In this document: one piece after another, positions 27,701 to 35,656 of the stretch
Layout of the letters: every line of letters starts with the position of its first letter
How positions within the stretch are numbered: position 1 is the first letter of the stretch
DNA from: Actinomyces faecalis
GTDB taxonomy: Bacteria > Actinomycetota > Actinomycetes > Actinomycetales > Actinomycetaceae
NCBI RefSeq assembly: GCF_013184985.2
Contig: NZ_CP063418.1
Coordinates: 558,001 to 622,000 of the forward strand
DNA: 64,000 nt
Reading direction: 5' to 3'
Notes under the pieces: generated by a model
Seen by the model: only the letters and a program-made list of their open reading frames with translations
Databases searched by the model: none
What the model was told of the DNA's origin: nothing
Translations under genes and position numbers: made by a program

Positions 27701-28689
27701 TGGCCAGGCATGAGGCGGGGCACCGAGTGCAGGGTCCCGATCATGCCAGGGTTGGTGAGCGTCACGGTGGTGCCACGGAAGTCCTCGACCTCAAGCTGAC
27801 CGTCACGGGCCTTGCGCACCAGGGTCTCGTAGGCGGTGATGAATCCGGCCAGGTCCAGCTCGTCGGCGCGCTTGATCGAGGGGACGAGCAGACGGCGCTC
27901 ACCATTGGCGGCGGGGGCGTCCACTGCCAGGCCCAGGCCGACGTGGGCGCTTTCGCGCAGGGTCGGCTTGCCGGCGCTGTCTACCGCGTAGGCGACGTTC
28001 ATTCCGGGCACCTCGGCCATGGCCTCGACCACGGCCCAGCCGATGAGGTGGGTGAAGGAGACCTTGCCGCCACGGGTGCGGGACAGGTGCTGGTTGATGA
28101 TGGCGCGGTTCTCGATGAGGACCTTGGCAGGGACCGCCCGTGCGGAGGTCGCCGTCGGGATCGACAGGGACTCCTCCATGTTCCTGGCCGTGCGTGCGGC
28201 GGCACCTTTCATCCGGACCTCGGCGTCCTCCTCACGGACCTGGCCGGCCAGGTCGAGCGCGCGCAGCAGGGCGCGCTGGTGGGCATAGGGGGAGGTGGGC
28301 GGGGCGACGTCGGAGGCGGGAGCCGGTGGGAGGTCGGAGCGCGTGACGTCCTGGGCGGCAGAGGCCTGACGGTGCGGTGCGGCGCCGGCCCCGGGCAGGG
28401 CCTCCTCGGACTGCGAGGGCTGGGCGGACGTCGGCCGGGTCGAGAGGGCCGACGGCGTCGTCGCTGCGGCAGAGGCGCCGTCGTCGCCTGAGACTTTAGT
28501 CCCAGACGGGCTCGCTGCGGGCTGCTGCGGGGCTGGCGAGGAGCTCGTGGCAGAGGTGCTGCCGGACTCGAACAGGGACCGCCACTGGGGTGAGACCGAG
28601 GAGGGGTCCTGTGCCCAGGCGTCCCGCATCTCCTCCACCATCCACTCGTTGGCGCCGAAGTCAGGGGCGGTGTTGTTGTGGCTCGACAC
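24790..28689 (-). CDS. kgd: Multifunctional 2-oxoglutarate dehydrogenase / decarboxylase (E2-E1 fusion)
   Basis: A 1299-residue fusion typical of actinobacteria (Kgd/OdhA). The N-terminal 40 residues (FGANEWMVEEMRDAW...) are the E1 N-terminal segment, then a 110-residue Ser/Ala/Pro linker, then the acyltransferase core (about 160-390) with the catalytic STYDHRVIQGALSGEFL. The thiamine-diphosphate E1 part follows, with HRGRLNVLTNI, GDAAFAGQG, VIVNNQIGFTT and RRGHNEGDDP. No lipoyl domain is visible, as in relatives that borrow the lipoyl arm of pyruvate dehydrogenase. Homologues are inhibited by GarA/OdhI FHA proteins. GTG start with GAGGAGAGG upstream. Confidence 0.96.
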   Translation of the reverse strand: MSSHNNTAPDFGANEWMVEEMRDAWAQDPSSVSPQWRSLFESGSTSATSSSPAPQQPAASPSGTKVSGDDGASAAATTPSALSTRPTSAQPSQSEEALPGAGAAPHRQASAAQDVTRSDLPPAPASDVAPPTSPYAHQRALLRALDLAGQVREEDAEVRMKGAAARTARNMEESLSIPTATSARAVPAKVLIENRAIINQHLSRTRGGKVSFTHLIGWAVVEAMAEVPGMNVAYAVDSAGKPTLRESAHVGLGLAVDAPAANGERRLLVPSIKRADELDLAGFITAYETLVRKARDGQLEVEDFRGTTVTLTNPGMIGTLHSVPRLMPGQGAIIGVGSMAYPAAFAGASEETLARQGVGKTFTLTSTYDHRVIQGALSGEFLRLVERKLLGLDGFWDRCFSSMRVPHEPIRWERDTTYDPQLETGKPARVAELIHAFRQRGHLAADTDPLTFRLRRHPDLSLSSYGLSLWDLDRTFPTGGLGGTERATLRQILERLRESYCRTVGVEYMHIQDPAQRRWWQERLEAEWEATTAAERRRILTKLAQAEAFETFLQTKYVGQKRFSLEGGESLIVLLDRLLDEAAHDGLDEVVIGMAHRGRLNVLTNIAGKSYGQVFDEFDGNGVIAGAGTGDVKYHLGTEGVYTGTEGVSTRVSLAANPSHLETVDGVVEGIVRAKQDRIGLGDKGYTVMPVLVHGDAAFAGQGVVYETLNMSQLPAYRTGGTVHVIVNNQIGFTTGAASARSTTYATDLAKGLQVPIFHVNADDPETVARAARRAYEYRATFHKDVIIDLICYRRRGHNEGDDPSMTQPVMYHLIDSLPSTREVYTRDLVGRGDITTEDAKAIEDAFHGELERILTETRAAHQAGDDAPLTRPQDDAEAQSQADPTTVGQARTSLEVPASQEAGAGMMIGWTSAVGRDVVERVGDSQVSYPQGFKIHPKLAAMLAKRQQATREGGIDWGLGELIALGSLLMEGVPVRLAGEDARRATFAQRHAVLHDNANGQEWTPLDFLTPDQAPLEIYDSLLSEYAAMAFEYGYSVERPEALTMWEAQFGDFANGAQSVIDEYITSATQKWGQRSGLVLLLPHGQEGQGPDHSSARIERYLQMCAQDNMWVVMPSTPANHFHMLREQAYRRPRRPLVVFTPKQLLRLKTASSPVEEFTSGCFTPVIGEVDPAIASGTGVTRVLVCSGRVYYDLLAERSKRGDTSVAIVRLEQLYPLPEAELTQALAPFAGAQVCWVQDEAANQGVWPYLGLHLPDSMTASGPVRLVSRPEAAAPAVGTVGAYKRTQADLMAQAFARD

Positions 28690-28887
28690 GGTGGCCTCTC
28701 CTCGTTGGTACCTCGTCGCAGCGCTGCGCAGGCGAGCCCGGGCTGGTGGGGCAGGTCTCGGCGCTGTGTCCTAGGCCATCCTAGGGTCGCTGGGTCGGCT
28801 CTGTGAGCAAAACGCGGGACCAAAGACACAGGACCGCTCCGGGGCTTGACCGTGGCCAGGACGGTCAGTGGTACCGTGCTGACCACT

Positions 28888-29010
28888 ATGCGACGACACG
28901 CCCGCCGACCGCGTCAGCGCGGTGCCGGCCAGCCGGCCGAACCCGACCACCCGCACCCTCAGACCGCTGCGAGTCCTGGGCGACTGAGGCGCGGCAGGGG
29001 GGCGCGATGA
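28888..29010 (+). CDS. Possible 40-codon upstream ORF coupled to the CNNM gene
   Basis: An ATG at 28888 opens a 40-codon frame whose TGA overlaps the ATG of the CNNM gene as ATGA (29007-29010). The peptide begins MRRHARRPRQRG and holds six prolines and about eleven arginines. A TACCGT hexamer ends ten bases before the ATG, and TTGACC lies at 28846, but with a 20-base spacer. There is no ribosome site. High-GC DNA yields such frames by chance, so coding is uncertain; Pro-rich leader peptides do control some bacterial Mg2+ transporters. Confidence 0.3.
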   Translation: MRRHARRPRQRGAGQPAEPDHPHPQTAASPGRLRRGRGAR

Positions 29011-30335
29011 CCCACTGGCTCATGATCGCCCTGGGCGTGGTCCTGACCGCTGGCACGGCCGTCTTCGTGGCAGGCGAGTTCTCCCTGGTGGCGCTGGACC
29101 CCTCGACCGTGGAGACCCGGGCCGCAGAGGGGGACCGTCGCGCGGCAACCGTGCGCAAGGCCCTGGGGCGACTGTCCACGCTCCTGTCCGGGGCACAGGT
29201 GGGGATCACCCTGACCACGATCCTGCTGGGCTACACGATGCAGGACGCGCTGGCCTCGCTGCTGGAGGAGGTCATGGTCGGCTGGGTGGCGCAGTCCGTG
29301 GCCACCGGTGCGGCTACCGTGATCGCCCTGGTCTTCGTCAACGCGTTCTCGATGGTCGTGGGTGAGCTGATCCCCAAGAACGCCACCCTGGCGGACCCGC
29401 TGCGCGCCGCCGGGCTGGTGGCTCCGCTCCTCATGGCTTTTACGACGGTGCTCAAACCCGTCATCACCGTCCTCAACGACACCGCGAACCTGGTCCTCCA
29501 CCGCCTGGGCATCGAGCCCGCCGAGGAGATCAGCGGGACGCGCTCCGCCGGCGAGCTGGCGGCCCTGGTGCGCCACAGCGCCGAGGAGGGGACGCTGGAC
29601 GTCTCCACCGCCACCCTGCTCACCCGCTCGATCGGGGTGGGGAGCCTGACCGCCGTCGACGTCATGACCGACCGCGGCCGGCTCCACGCGCTGGAGGCGG
29701 AGGCGACGGCGGACGCCGTCGTCGACCTGGCGCGAGCCACCGGCCACTCTCGCTTTCCGGTCATCGGTGAGGACGTCGACGACGTGCTCGGCGTGGTCCA
29801 CCTGCGCCGTGCCATCGCCGTGCCCTACGAGCGCCGCTCCTCGGTGTCCGTGGCCTCCTCCTCGCTCATGACCTCGGTGCCGCGGGTGCCGGAGACCATG
29901 CCGCTGGCCTCCCTGCTCGTTGAGCTGCGTGCCGCCGGCAGCCAGATGGCTCTCGTGGTCGATGAGTACGGCGGGACGGCCGGGGTCGTCACCCTGGAGG
30001 ACGCGGTCGAGGAGATCGTCGGTGACGTCGCTGACGAGCACGACCGCCGCCGCAGCGGGGTCCACATGGACACCGACGGCAACTGGATCGTGCCCGGCTG
30101 GATACGACCGGACGAGCTGGCCGCGCGCGCTGACGTCCACGTCCCTGACGACGGCCCCTACGAGACCCTGGGCGGCCTGGTCATGGCCGAGCTCGGGCGC
30201 ATCCCCCAGATCGGCGACGTCGTCACCACCGCACGTGCCTGCCTGACCGTCGAGGCGATGGAGGGACGCAGGGTCACGCGCCTGCGGGTCCGCGGCCTGG
30301 AGCCGGCGGACACGGACGGCAAGGAGGAGCGATGA
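29007..30335 (+). CDS. CNNM/CorC-type transporter with CBS and CorC domains
   Basis: A 442-residue membrane protein of the HlyC/CorC (CNNM, formerly hemolysin) family linked to Mg2+ or Co2+ efflux. Four hydrophobic segments occupy residues 1-190 (DUF21 domain, with [20 protein letters not shown]). A CBS pair follows ([40 protein letters not shown]), then a CorC_HlyC C-terminal domain ([20 protein letters not shown]). The ATG has GGGGGG upstream; in-frame codons earlier were not used. It overlaps the next gene by four bases, so the pair is one operon. Confidence 0.93.
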   Translation: MTHWLMIALGVVLTAGTAVFVAGEFSLVALDPSTVETRAAEGDRRAATVRKALGRLSTLLSGAQVGITLTTILLGYTMQDALASLLEEVMVGWVAQSVATGAATVIALVFVNAFSMVVGELIPKNATLADPLRAAGLVAPLLMAFTTVLKPVITVLNDTANLVLHRLGIEPAEEISGTRSAGELAALVRHSAEEGTLDVSTATLLTRSIGVGSLTAVDVMTDRGRLHALEAEATADAVVDLARATGHSRFPVIGEDVDDVLGVVHLRRAIAVPYERRSSVSVASSSLMTSVPRVPETMPLASLLVELRAAGSQMALVVDEYGGTAGVVTLEDAVEEIVGDVADEHDRRRSGVHMDTDGNWIVPGWIRPDELAARADVHVPDDGPYETLGGLVMAELGRIPQIGDVVTTARACLTVEAMEGRRVTRLRVRGLEPADTDGKEER

Positions 30336-31405
30336 GCACGCCTGCCGCCCTGACGGTCACCGTCCTGCTCCTGCTCGGCAACGCCTTCTTCGTCGGCGCC
30401 GAGTTCGCGGTCACCTCCTCACGCCGTTCCCAGCTGGAGCCGCTGGCGGAGGCGGGTGACTCCAAGGCCGCAACGGCGTTGTGGGCGCTCGAGCACGTCT
30501 CGCGCATGCTGGCTACCGCTCAGCTGGGCGTGACCCTGTGCTCCACCGGCCTGGGGGTCGTGGCGGAGCCGGCGATCGCCCACATGCTGACCCCGCTGCT
30601 GGAGAAGGTGGGGATCGGCTCCGCCGGGGCGCACGCGGTCGCCGTCGTCATCGCGCTGGTCATCGTGGTCTACTTCCACGTGGTCGCCGGCGAGATGGTG
30701 CCCAAGAACATCTCAGTCTCAGCGCCTGAGACCGCGGTGCGGTGGCTGGCGCCGCCGTTGGTGTGGGTCTCGCGCGTCTTCGGCCCGGTCATCACCGTGC
30801 TCAACGGCTTCGCCAACTGGGTCCTGCACCTGATGGGCATCGAGACCAAGGACGAGGTCTCAGCCACCTTCAACGCCGCCGAGGTCGCCTCGATCGTCGA
30901 GCGCTCGACCGCCGAGGGCGTCCTGGAGGACGACTCCGGCCTGCTGACCGGGGCACTGGAATTCTCCGAGGAGACGGCAGGCTCGGCCATGGTCGCGCTG
31001 GACGACCTCGTCACCCTGCCCGAGGGCTGCACGCCTGAGGACGTGGAGCGGGCGGTGACGGAGACCGGGTACTCGCGCTTCCCGGTCGTCCGCCTCGCGG
31101 ATGACGGGGCAGTGACCGTCACCGGCTACCTCCACCTCAAGGACGTCCTGTACGCGGAGGACGACGAGCGGCAGCAGCCGGTACCTGCCTGGAGGGCCCG
31201 TGCCCTGGTCCCGGTGACGGCTGAGGCAGAGATCGAGGACGCGCTGGTCTCGATGCAGCGCACCGGCGCCCACCTGGGACGGGTCGAGGACGAGGCGGGC
31301 CGCATGCTCGGCGTCCTCTTCCTGGAGGACATCCTCGAGGAGCTTGTGGGCGAGGTGAACGACGCCATGCAGCGTGAGGACCACCAGCGGCGAGAGCGCT
31401 CCTGA
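30332..31405 (+). CDS. Second CNNM/CorC-type transporter, lacking the C-terminal CorC domain
   Basis: A 357-residue relative of its neighbour: a DUF21 membrane domain (residues 1-175, with HVVAGEMVPKNISVSAPETA) and a CBS pair (YSRFPVVRLADDGAV; LGRVEDEAGRMLGVLFLEDI), then a short basic tail. The CorC_HlyC end domain seen in the upstream protein is absent. ATGA overlap with the previous stop indicates coupled translation; paired genes like this are common in actinobacteria and may act as a heterodimer (inference). Confidence 0.92.
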   Translation: MSTPAALTVTVLLLLGNAFFVGAEFAVTSSRRSQLEPLAEAGDSKAATALWALEHVSRMLATAQLGVTLCSTGLGVVAEPAIAHMLTPLLEKVGIGSAGAHAVAVVIALVIVVYFHVVAGEMVPKNISVSAPETAVRWLAPPLVWVSRVFGPVITVLNGFANWVLHLMGIETKDEVSATFNAAEVASIVERSTAEGVLEDDSGLLTGALEFSEETAGSAMVALDDLVTLPEGCTPEDVERAVTETGYSRFPVVRLADDGAVTVTGYLHLKDVLYAEDDERQQPVPAWRARALVPVTAEAEIEDALVSMQRTGAHLGRVEDEAGRMLGVLFLEDILEELVGEVNDAMQREDHQRRERS

Positions 31406-31572
31406 GCGAGCCTGCGCGCCGTGGCACTGTCCACAGAACCACTCGTAGGCCTGGCGTGTTCGTCATGTGATCGTTATCGTCCCTTGTGGCGGTTCCTCTT
31501 GACGGACCGCCTTCCAACCGGGCGGCTGGTTCTGGCTGCTCGGCGACCACACAGCTCCTGGAGGCACCCGGC

Positions 31573-32736
31573 GTGAGTTCCCAGCCGATGACTCGCCGTC
31601 AACGGCGCGACGCCGAGCGTGCTGCGCTCGCGGCCGCGCAGGGTCCGCTCGCCCTGTCCCAGGATGATCTGGCCGATCCGGCCTCGGCTGACACCGAGGA
31701 CATCCCGCCGGTCCCGCAGGCCGAGCCCGGAGAGGTCCCGCCGGCTGCGCTCGCCGAGCAGGTCGAGCGCGAGATGGCTGAGGAGCCGTGGCGACCTGCG
31801 GCGGTCTCACCCGCTGAGCTGCATGCCATTGAGCGTTCACACCATCGGCGTGGGGGCCGGCGTCGCGCGCCGGGGTCTGACGGTCCAGCCTGCCCCGGCT
31901 CGACCGCCACGGGCAACGGGCGGGCGTCGGCTGGGACCTGGCTGGGAATGGCTGGCCGTGCGGGGGTCCTGGTGGTTCTGGCCTCAGTCACCGTCCTGGC
32001 CCCGCTGGGCTCCCGGCTGAGCCTGTCCAGCGCCGCCAGCGCCTCCGTCGTCGCGGCCCAGGCCGTCGCTACCAGCACGGCCACGGCGGCCGCCTCCTCG
32101 GTCGCGGCCGCGGTGCTGGGGTCAGACGCCGACCTGGACGAGTCCACCGACGCCGCGCTGTCCAACGTCCCTGACGCCGCGACCCTGGCCCGGATCCGCG
32201 AGGCCTACGTCAACGCCCAGACCTGCACGGTCCAGCCTGTGGGCGCCTCAGGGGACACGGCCGCCTTCGCCCAGGCTCCTCAGGTCGTCAACCCGATGGT
32301 GGCCGGGACCTACACGGTCTCCTCAGACTACGGCTACCGCATCCACCCCACGCTCGGCTACCTCAAGCTGCACGCCGGCCAGGACTACGCGGCTGCCGTC
32401 GGTACCCCGATCTACGCCGCCGCGGCCGGTAAGGTCGTCACGGCGGGCATGTCCTCTGACGGGACCGGCACGGTCGTCATCGAGCACAAGCTCGACGGCG
32501 AGACCTGGTACACCAGCTACCTGCACATGTACGAGGACGGCATCTACGTCCACGTAGGCGACGAGGTCAGTGCCGGCCAGCTCATCGCGGGCGTCGGCTC
32601 GACCGGGCGCTCGACCGGCGCCCACCTGCACTTTGAGGTCCGCACCGCCAACGACAGCGCCGACGAGACCACCGTCAACCCCTCCGGCTGGCTGGCGGAG
32701 CACGGTGCGGCAGAGCTGACCTCCAGCTGCTTGTAA
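31573..32736 (+). CDS. M23-family metallopeptidase, membrane anchored
   Basis: A 387-residue cell-wall hydrolase candidate (peptidoglycan endopeptidase of the LytM/M23 type). A charged cytoplasmic N-terminus (MTRRQRRDAERAALAAAQG) precedes one membrane helix (AGVLVVLASVTVLAPLG), an Ala/Ser-rich spacer, and the M23 domain with zinc ligands in KLHAGQDYAA and GAHLHFEV. GTG at 31573 has TGGAGG eight bases upstream; an earlier in-frame GTG at 31486 follows a TATCGT hexamer by five bases but lacks any ribosome site. No operon partner is evident. Confidence 0.9.
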   Translation: MSSQPMTRRQRRDAERAALAAAQGPLALSQDDLADPASADTEDIPPVPQAEPGEVPPAALAEQVEREMAEEPWRPAAVSPAELHAIERSHHRRGGRRRAPGSDGPACPGSTATGNGRASAGTWLGMAGRAGVLVVLASVTVLAPLGSRLSLSSAASASVVAAQAVATSTATAAASSVAAAVLGSDADLDESTDAALSNVPDAATLARIREAYVNAQTCTVQPVGASGDTAAFAQAPQVVNPMVAGTYTVSSDYGYRIHPTLGYLKLHAGQDYAAAVGTPIYAAAAGKVVTAGMSSDGTGTVVIEHKLDGETWYTSYLHMYEDGIYVHVGDEVSAGQLIAGVGSTGRSTGAHLHFEVRTANDSADETTVNPSGWLAEHGAAELTSSCL

Positions 32737-32784
32737 GCAGCGGAGGGAGCGCAGGTGCTGGGCGTCATGAGCTGGTGAGCTGCC

Positions 32785-33531
32785 ATGGCAGGACGACGAC
32801 GGTGCGAGGTCATCGCCCACCGCGGTGGGGCCGCTGAGGCCCCGGAGAACACCTGGGCAGGGGTCGAGCACACCGTGGGGCTTGGTCTGCCCTGGATGGA
32901 GACGGACCTGCGTCGCAGCGCTGACGGCGTCGTCGTGCTGTCCCATGACGAGGACCTGGCCCGTACTGCCGGCAGGCTTGAGCCCGTCGCCTCCCTGATG
33001 TGGGAGGAGCTGTCAGGTCTGGACGCCGGTGACGGGCGTCCTCCGGTGCGTCTGGACGACCTGCTGTACGCCTTTCCCGACCTGTGCCTCAACGTCGACC
33101 TGAAGGAGCCGGGCGTCGTCCAGGACGCGCTGCAGGTGGTGAGGATGGCCGGAGCCCTGGAACGGGTGCGTTTTGCCTCCTTCTCAGCCCGTCGGCTGGC
33201 TGTGCTGCGGCGGCAGGAGCCGCGGGCGCGTACGTCGCTGGGCACGGTGGACGTGGCTGGGCTCGTGCTGCGGGCGGAGGCGGCGGTCGCGCTACCTCAC
33301 AGCCGCTGGGGCTGGCCGAACGGGAGGGTCGACGCGGTCCAGGTCCCGACGACCTTCCGTGGTGTGAACGTGGTCACCCCACGATTCGTGGCACAGGCGC
33401 ACTCCTACGGCCTGGAGGTTCATGTGTGGACCGTCAACGAGCCGGCCGAGATGCGTCGGCTGGCGGCTCTCAACGTCGACGCGATCATCACTGACGTCCC
33501 GCAGCGCGCCCTGGAGGTCCTGGGCGGCTAG
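32785..33531 (+). CDS. Glycerophosphodiester phosphodiesterase
   Basis: A 248-residue cytoplasmic GDPD enzyme, hydrolysing glycerophosphodiesters to glycerol-3-phosphate and an alcohol. The GDPD residues are clear: AHRGGAAEAPENTWAG at residues 10-25, METDLRRSADGVVVLSHDE and LNVDLKEPG, ending in VHVWTVNEPAEM. No signal peptide, so it would act on imported or internal substrates. The ribosome site is weak (GGTGAGC). Confidence 0.9.
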   Translation: MAGRRRCEVIAHRGGAAEAPENTWAGVEHTVGLGLPWMETDLRRSADGVVVLSHDEDLARTAGRLEPVASLMWEELSGLDAGDGRPPVRLDDLLYAFPDLCLNVDLKEPGVVQDALQVVRMAGALERVRFASFSARRLAVLRRQEPRARTSLGTVDVAGLVLRAEAAVALPHSRWGWPNGRVDAVQVPTTFRGVNVVTPRFVAQAHSYGLEVHVWTVNEPAEMRRLAALNVDAIITDVPQRALEVLGG

Positions 33532-33631
33532 GTCGGGGCCTCGCGCCGAGACCTGAGCGCAACCGACGCATACTGACCGGTAGGGAAGTAAGGTGTTCGC
33601 GACGATCGCGTCCAGGTCAGAGAGGATCACC

Positions 33632-35275
33632 ATGAGCGAGTCCATCCGGCAGCACGTCGCCTCGACGCCGATCGCGGTGCCGACCTCGGAGGAGGGACCG
33701 CGTGTCGAGACCGCCGCCGGGCCGGTGCGAGGCCTGTGGCGCCAGATCGTCTCCGCCCCTGACCGCCAGGGGCCGGCCCCGCTGTTCACTCGCTCGGCGG
33801 CCTTCTACGGCATCCCCTACGCCGAGGCGCCTTTCGGCGAGCGGCGTTTCATGGCGCCGGTACGCCGGGCGGGCTGGACGCAGGAGCTCGCGGCGCTCAC
33901 GCCGTCGGCCACCCCGCAGCGCGGCTCGATCTTTGACGATCCCGCCATCCCCGAGCCCTCGGTGTCGGGGGAGGACTTCCTGACCGTCAACGTCTTCACC
34001 CCGGCCCCGGGGGACGAGGGGGCCAGGCTTCCGGTGCTCGTGTGGATCCATGGCGGCGGCTGGTCCTCCGGCTCGCACAACTCGCCGTGGTACGACGGCG
34101 CTGCCTTCAACCGCGACGGCGTCGTCACCGTCTCGGTGGCCTACCGGCTGGGCTACGACGGCTACGGCTGGGTGCCCGGCTCTGACGCGCCTGACAACCG
34201 CGCGGTCCTGGACCAGGTGATGGCGCTGGAGTGGGTGCGTGACAACATCGCGCGCTTCGGTGGGGACCCGGGGCAGGTGACCGTGGCCGGCCAGAGCGCC
34301 GGCGGGGGCAACTCGATGGTGCTCCTGGCGGTTCCGCGCGCCAAGGGCCTGTTCCATCGGATCATCAGCCAGTCTGGTGCCCTGCCTGAGCGCAGCGCGA
34401 GCACCACCCGGGCGATGAGCCGCACGCTGGCCCAGGTGCTGGGTGTAGAGCCGAGCCTGGAGGGGATGCGTTCGGCCACCTATGACGAGGTCTTCGAGGC
34501 CTCCCGCAAGGTCACCGTTCCTGACGGCCCAGGGCTGTCGGGCCTGGCGGACCCGGTGGAGGCGCTGCGCGGTGTGCTTGGCCACTCCGGATCGGATATC
34601 CCCTTCCTGCCTACCGTTGACGGCGAGGTCGTTGCCCTGGGGGAGGTCGAGGCGCTGCGCAGCGGCTGGGGCGCGAAGGTCCCGGTTCTGGCCGGCTCGA
34701 CCACGCACGACTTCTCCTTCGCCGGCCTCGGGATGGCGGAGGCGATGGAGGGCAAGGACCTGCGTGGGGTACTGGTCGCCGGTGGGCTGAGCGACGAGCT
34801 CGCCCAGCGCGTCATCGAGGCGCATCCCGAGCACGCTGAGCTTCCGCATATGGTGGTCGGTGACGTGATCTCTGACGCCACCTTCCATAAGGTCATCGCC
34901 GAGTGGTTCCTGGCGCGCCAGGAGGCTGCTGCGGGGAAGGGGACGACGCCGGCCGGCTCCTACGCCTACGAGCTCGCATACTGCGCTGGGCCCCTGCACA
35001 TGGCAACCCACTGCATGGACGTGCCCTTCACCTTCGACTGCCTGGCTGATCCCTACTGCGAGCACACGCTGGGCGGAGGGGCTCCGCAGGAGCTGGCGGA
35101 CGCGATGCACGGCGCCTGGGTGCGTTTCATCCGTGAGGGCCAGCCGGGCTGGGAGCCGTGGACCGAGCGCAGCGTGGGACGACGTTTCGGGGACAACCGC
35201 TCGGGACGGATGACCTTGCAGGAGGACCGCGTGCTCTTCGACACTGACCGGGACCTCGTGACGGCGAGCAGGTAG
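33632..35275 (+). CDS. Type B carboxylesterase / alpha-beta hydrolase
   Basis: A 547-residue member of the carboxylesterase (esterase/lipase, Pfam COesterase) family. The oxyanion hole is VWIHGGGWSSGSH, the nucleophile elbow VTVAGQSAGGGN, and a His candidate lies in THCMDVPFTFDC. AFYGIPYAEAPFGERRF is the classical N-terminal block. No signal peptide was seen, so it is probably cytoplasmic; relatives are annotated as para-nitrobenzyl esterases, but the natural ester is unknown. ATG at 33632 follows AGAGGATC; the frame opens earlier at a GTG without ribosome site. Confidence 0.9.
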   Translation: MSESIRQHVASTPIAVPTSEEGPRVETAAGPVRGLWRQIVSAPDRQGPAPLFTRSAAFYGIPYAEAPFGERRFMAPVRRAGWTQELAALTPSATPQRGSIFDDPAIPEPSVSGEDFLTVNVFTPAPGDEGARLPVLVWIHGGGWSSGSHNSPWYDGAAFNRDGVVTVSVAYRLGYDGYGWVPGSDAPDNRAVLDQVMALEWVRDNIARFGGDPGQVTVAGQSAGGGNSMVLLAVPRAKGLFHRIISQSGALPERSASTTRAMSRTLAQVLGVEPSLEGMRSATYDEVFEASRKVTVPDGPGLSGLADPVEALRGVLGHSGSDIPFLPTVDGEVVALGEVEALRSGWGAKVPVLAGSTTHDFSFAGLGMAEAMEGKDLRGVLVAGGLSDELAQRVIEAHPEHAELPHMVVGDVISDATFHKVIAEWFLARQEAAAGKGTTPAGSYAYELAYCAGPLHMATHCMDVPFTFDCLADPYCEHTLGGGAPQELADAMHGAWVRFIREGQPGWEPWTERSVGRRFGDNRSGRMTLQEDRVLFDTDRDLVTASR

Positions 35276-35431
35276 TCCTGTTCGGAGCGGCGTCTGGGCG
35301 GACCAGACGCGGTGGGCCTGGCGGTGCACCGCCGTCGGGATGATTCAGGCGTGCCGTGGCCCATGCGACCGCACCAATGCGATGTACGGCAATGAGCGTA
35401 GGTGCGTCCAGGGTCCAAGGCGACGAAAAGA

Positions 35432-35453
35432 AATGTGCTCAAAATGTGTTCAA
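35432..35453. repeat. Two tandem 11-base repeats beside tRNA-Arg
   Basis: AATGTGCTCAA and AATGTGTTCAA follow each other about 60 bases beyond the tRNA 3' end. Such A+T-rich direct repeats are often seen near tRNA attachment sites, but no integrase or second copy of the tRNA end was found here. Confidence 0.4.
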
Positions 35454-35479
35454 AGGCCGCCGAAGCCAGATAAGACGAT

Positions 35480-35506
35480 CCCCCGGAATCATTGAGATTC
35501 CAGGGG
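35480..35506 (-). terminator. Terminator hairpin after tRNA-Arg
   Basis: On the minus strand CCCCTGGAAT pairs with ATTCCGGGGG (one G-U pair) around a seven-base loop. It lies a few bases downstream of the encoded CCA of the tRNA. Confidence 0.6.
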
Positions 35507-35513
35507 AAGGTGC

Positions 35514-35589
35514 TGGTGCCCCGGACAGGATTCGAACCTGCGACCTTCTGCTCCGGAGGCAGACGCTCTATCCACTGAGCTACCGGGGC
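35514..35589 (-). tRNA. tRNA-Arg(CCG)
   Basis: The minus strand folds as a full cloverleaf. The acceptor arm is GCCCCGG/CCGGGGC, the D arm GCTC/GAGC, the anticodon stem TCTGC/GCAGA with loop CTCCGGA giving anticodon CCG, and the T arm GCAGG-TTCGAAT-CCTGT. Discriminator A and an encoded CCA end the gene. Confidence 0.97.
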
Positions 35590-35656
35590 CCGCTGGCAGA
35601 CTGTACCAGCGCTGCTGCCAGGTACGAAAACGAGGGGATCTGGTCGGTGCGTGGGC

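Noticed and set aside
28959-30140. A 393-codon minus-strand frame opposite the CNNM gene
   Set aside because: Shadow of the CNNM coding sequence, rich in Gly, His, Arg and Gln, with no family features.
31486-31572. M23 peptidase starting at the upstream GTG
   Set aside because: No ribosome site; the GTG at 31573 has TGGAGG at proper spacing and the usual family opening.
35276-35513. Prophage or integrative element at tRNA-Arg
   Set aside because: No integrase, no second copy of the tRNA 3' end, and the flanking genes are ordinary; only a short tandem repeat remains.
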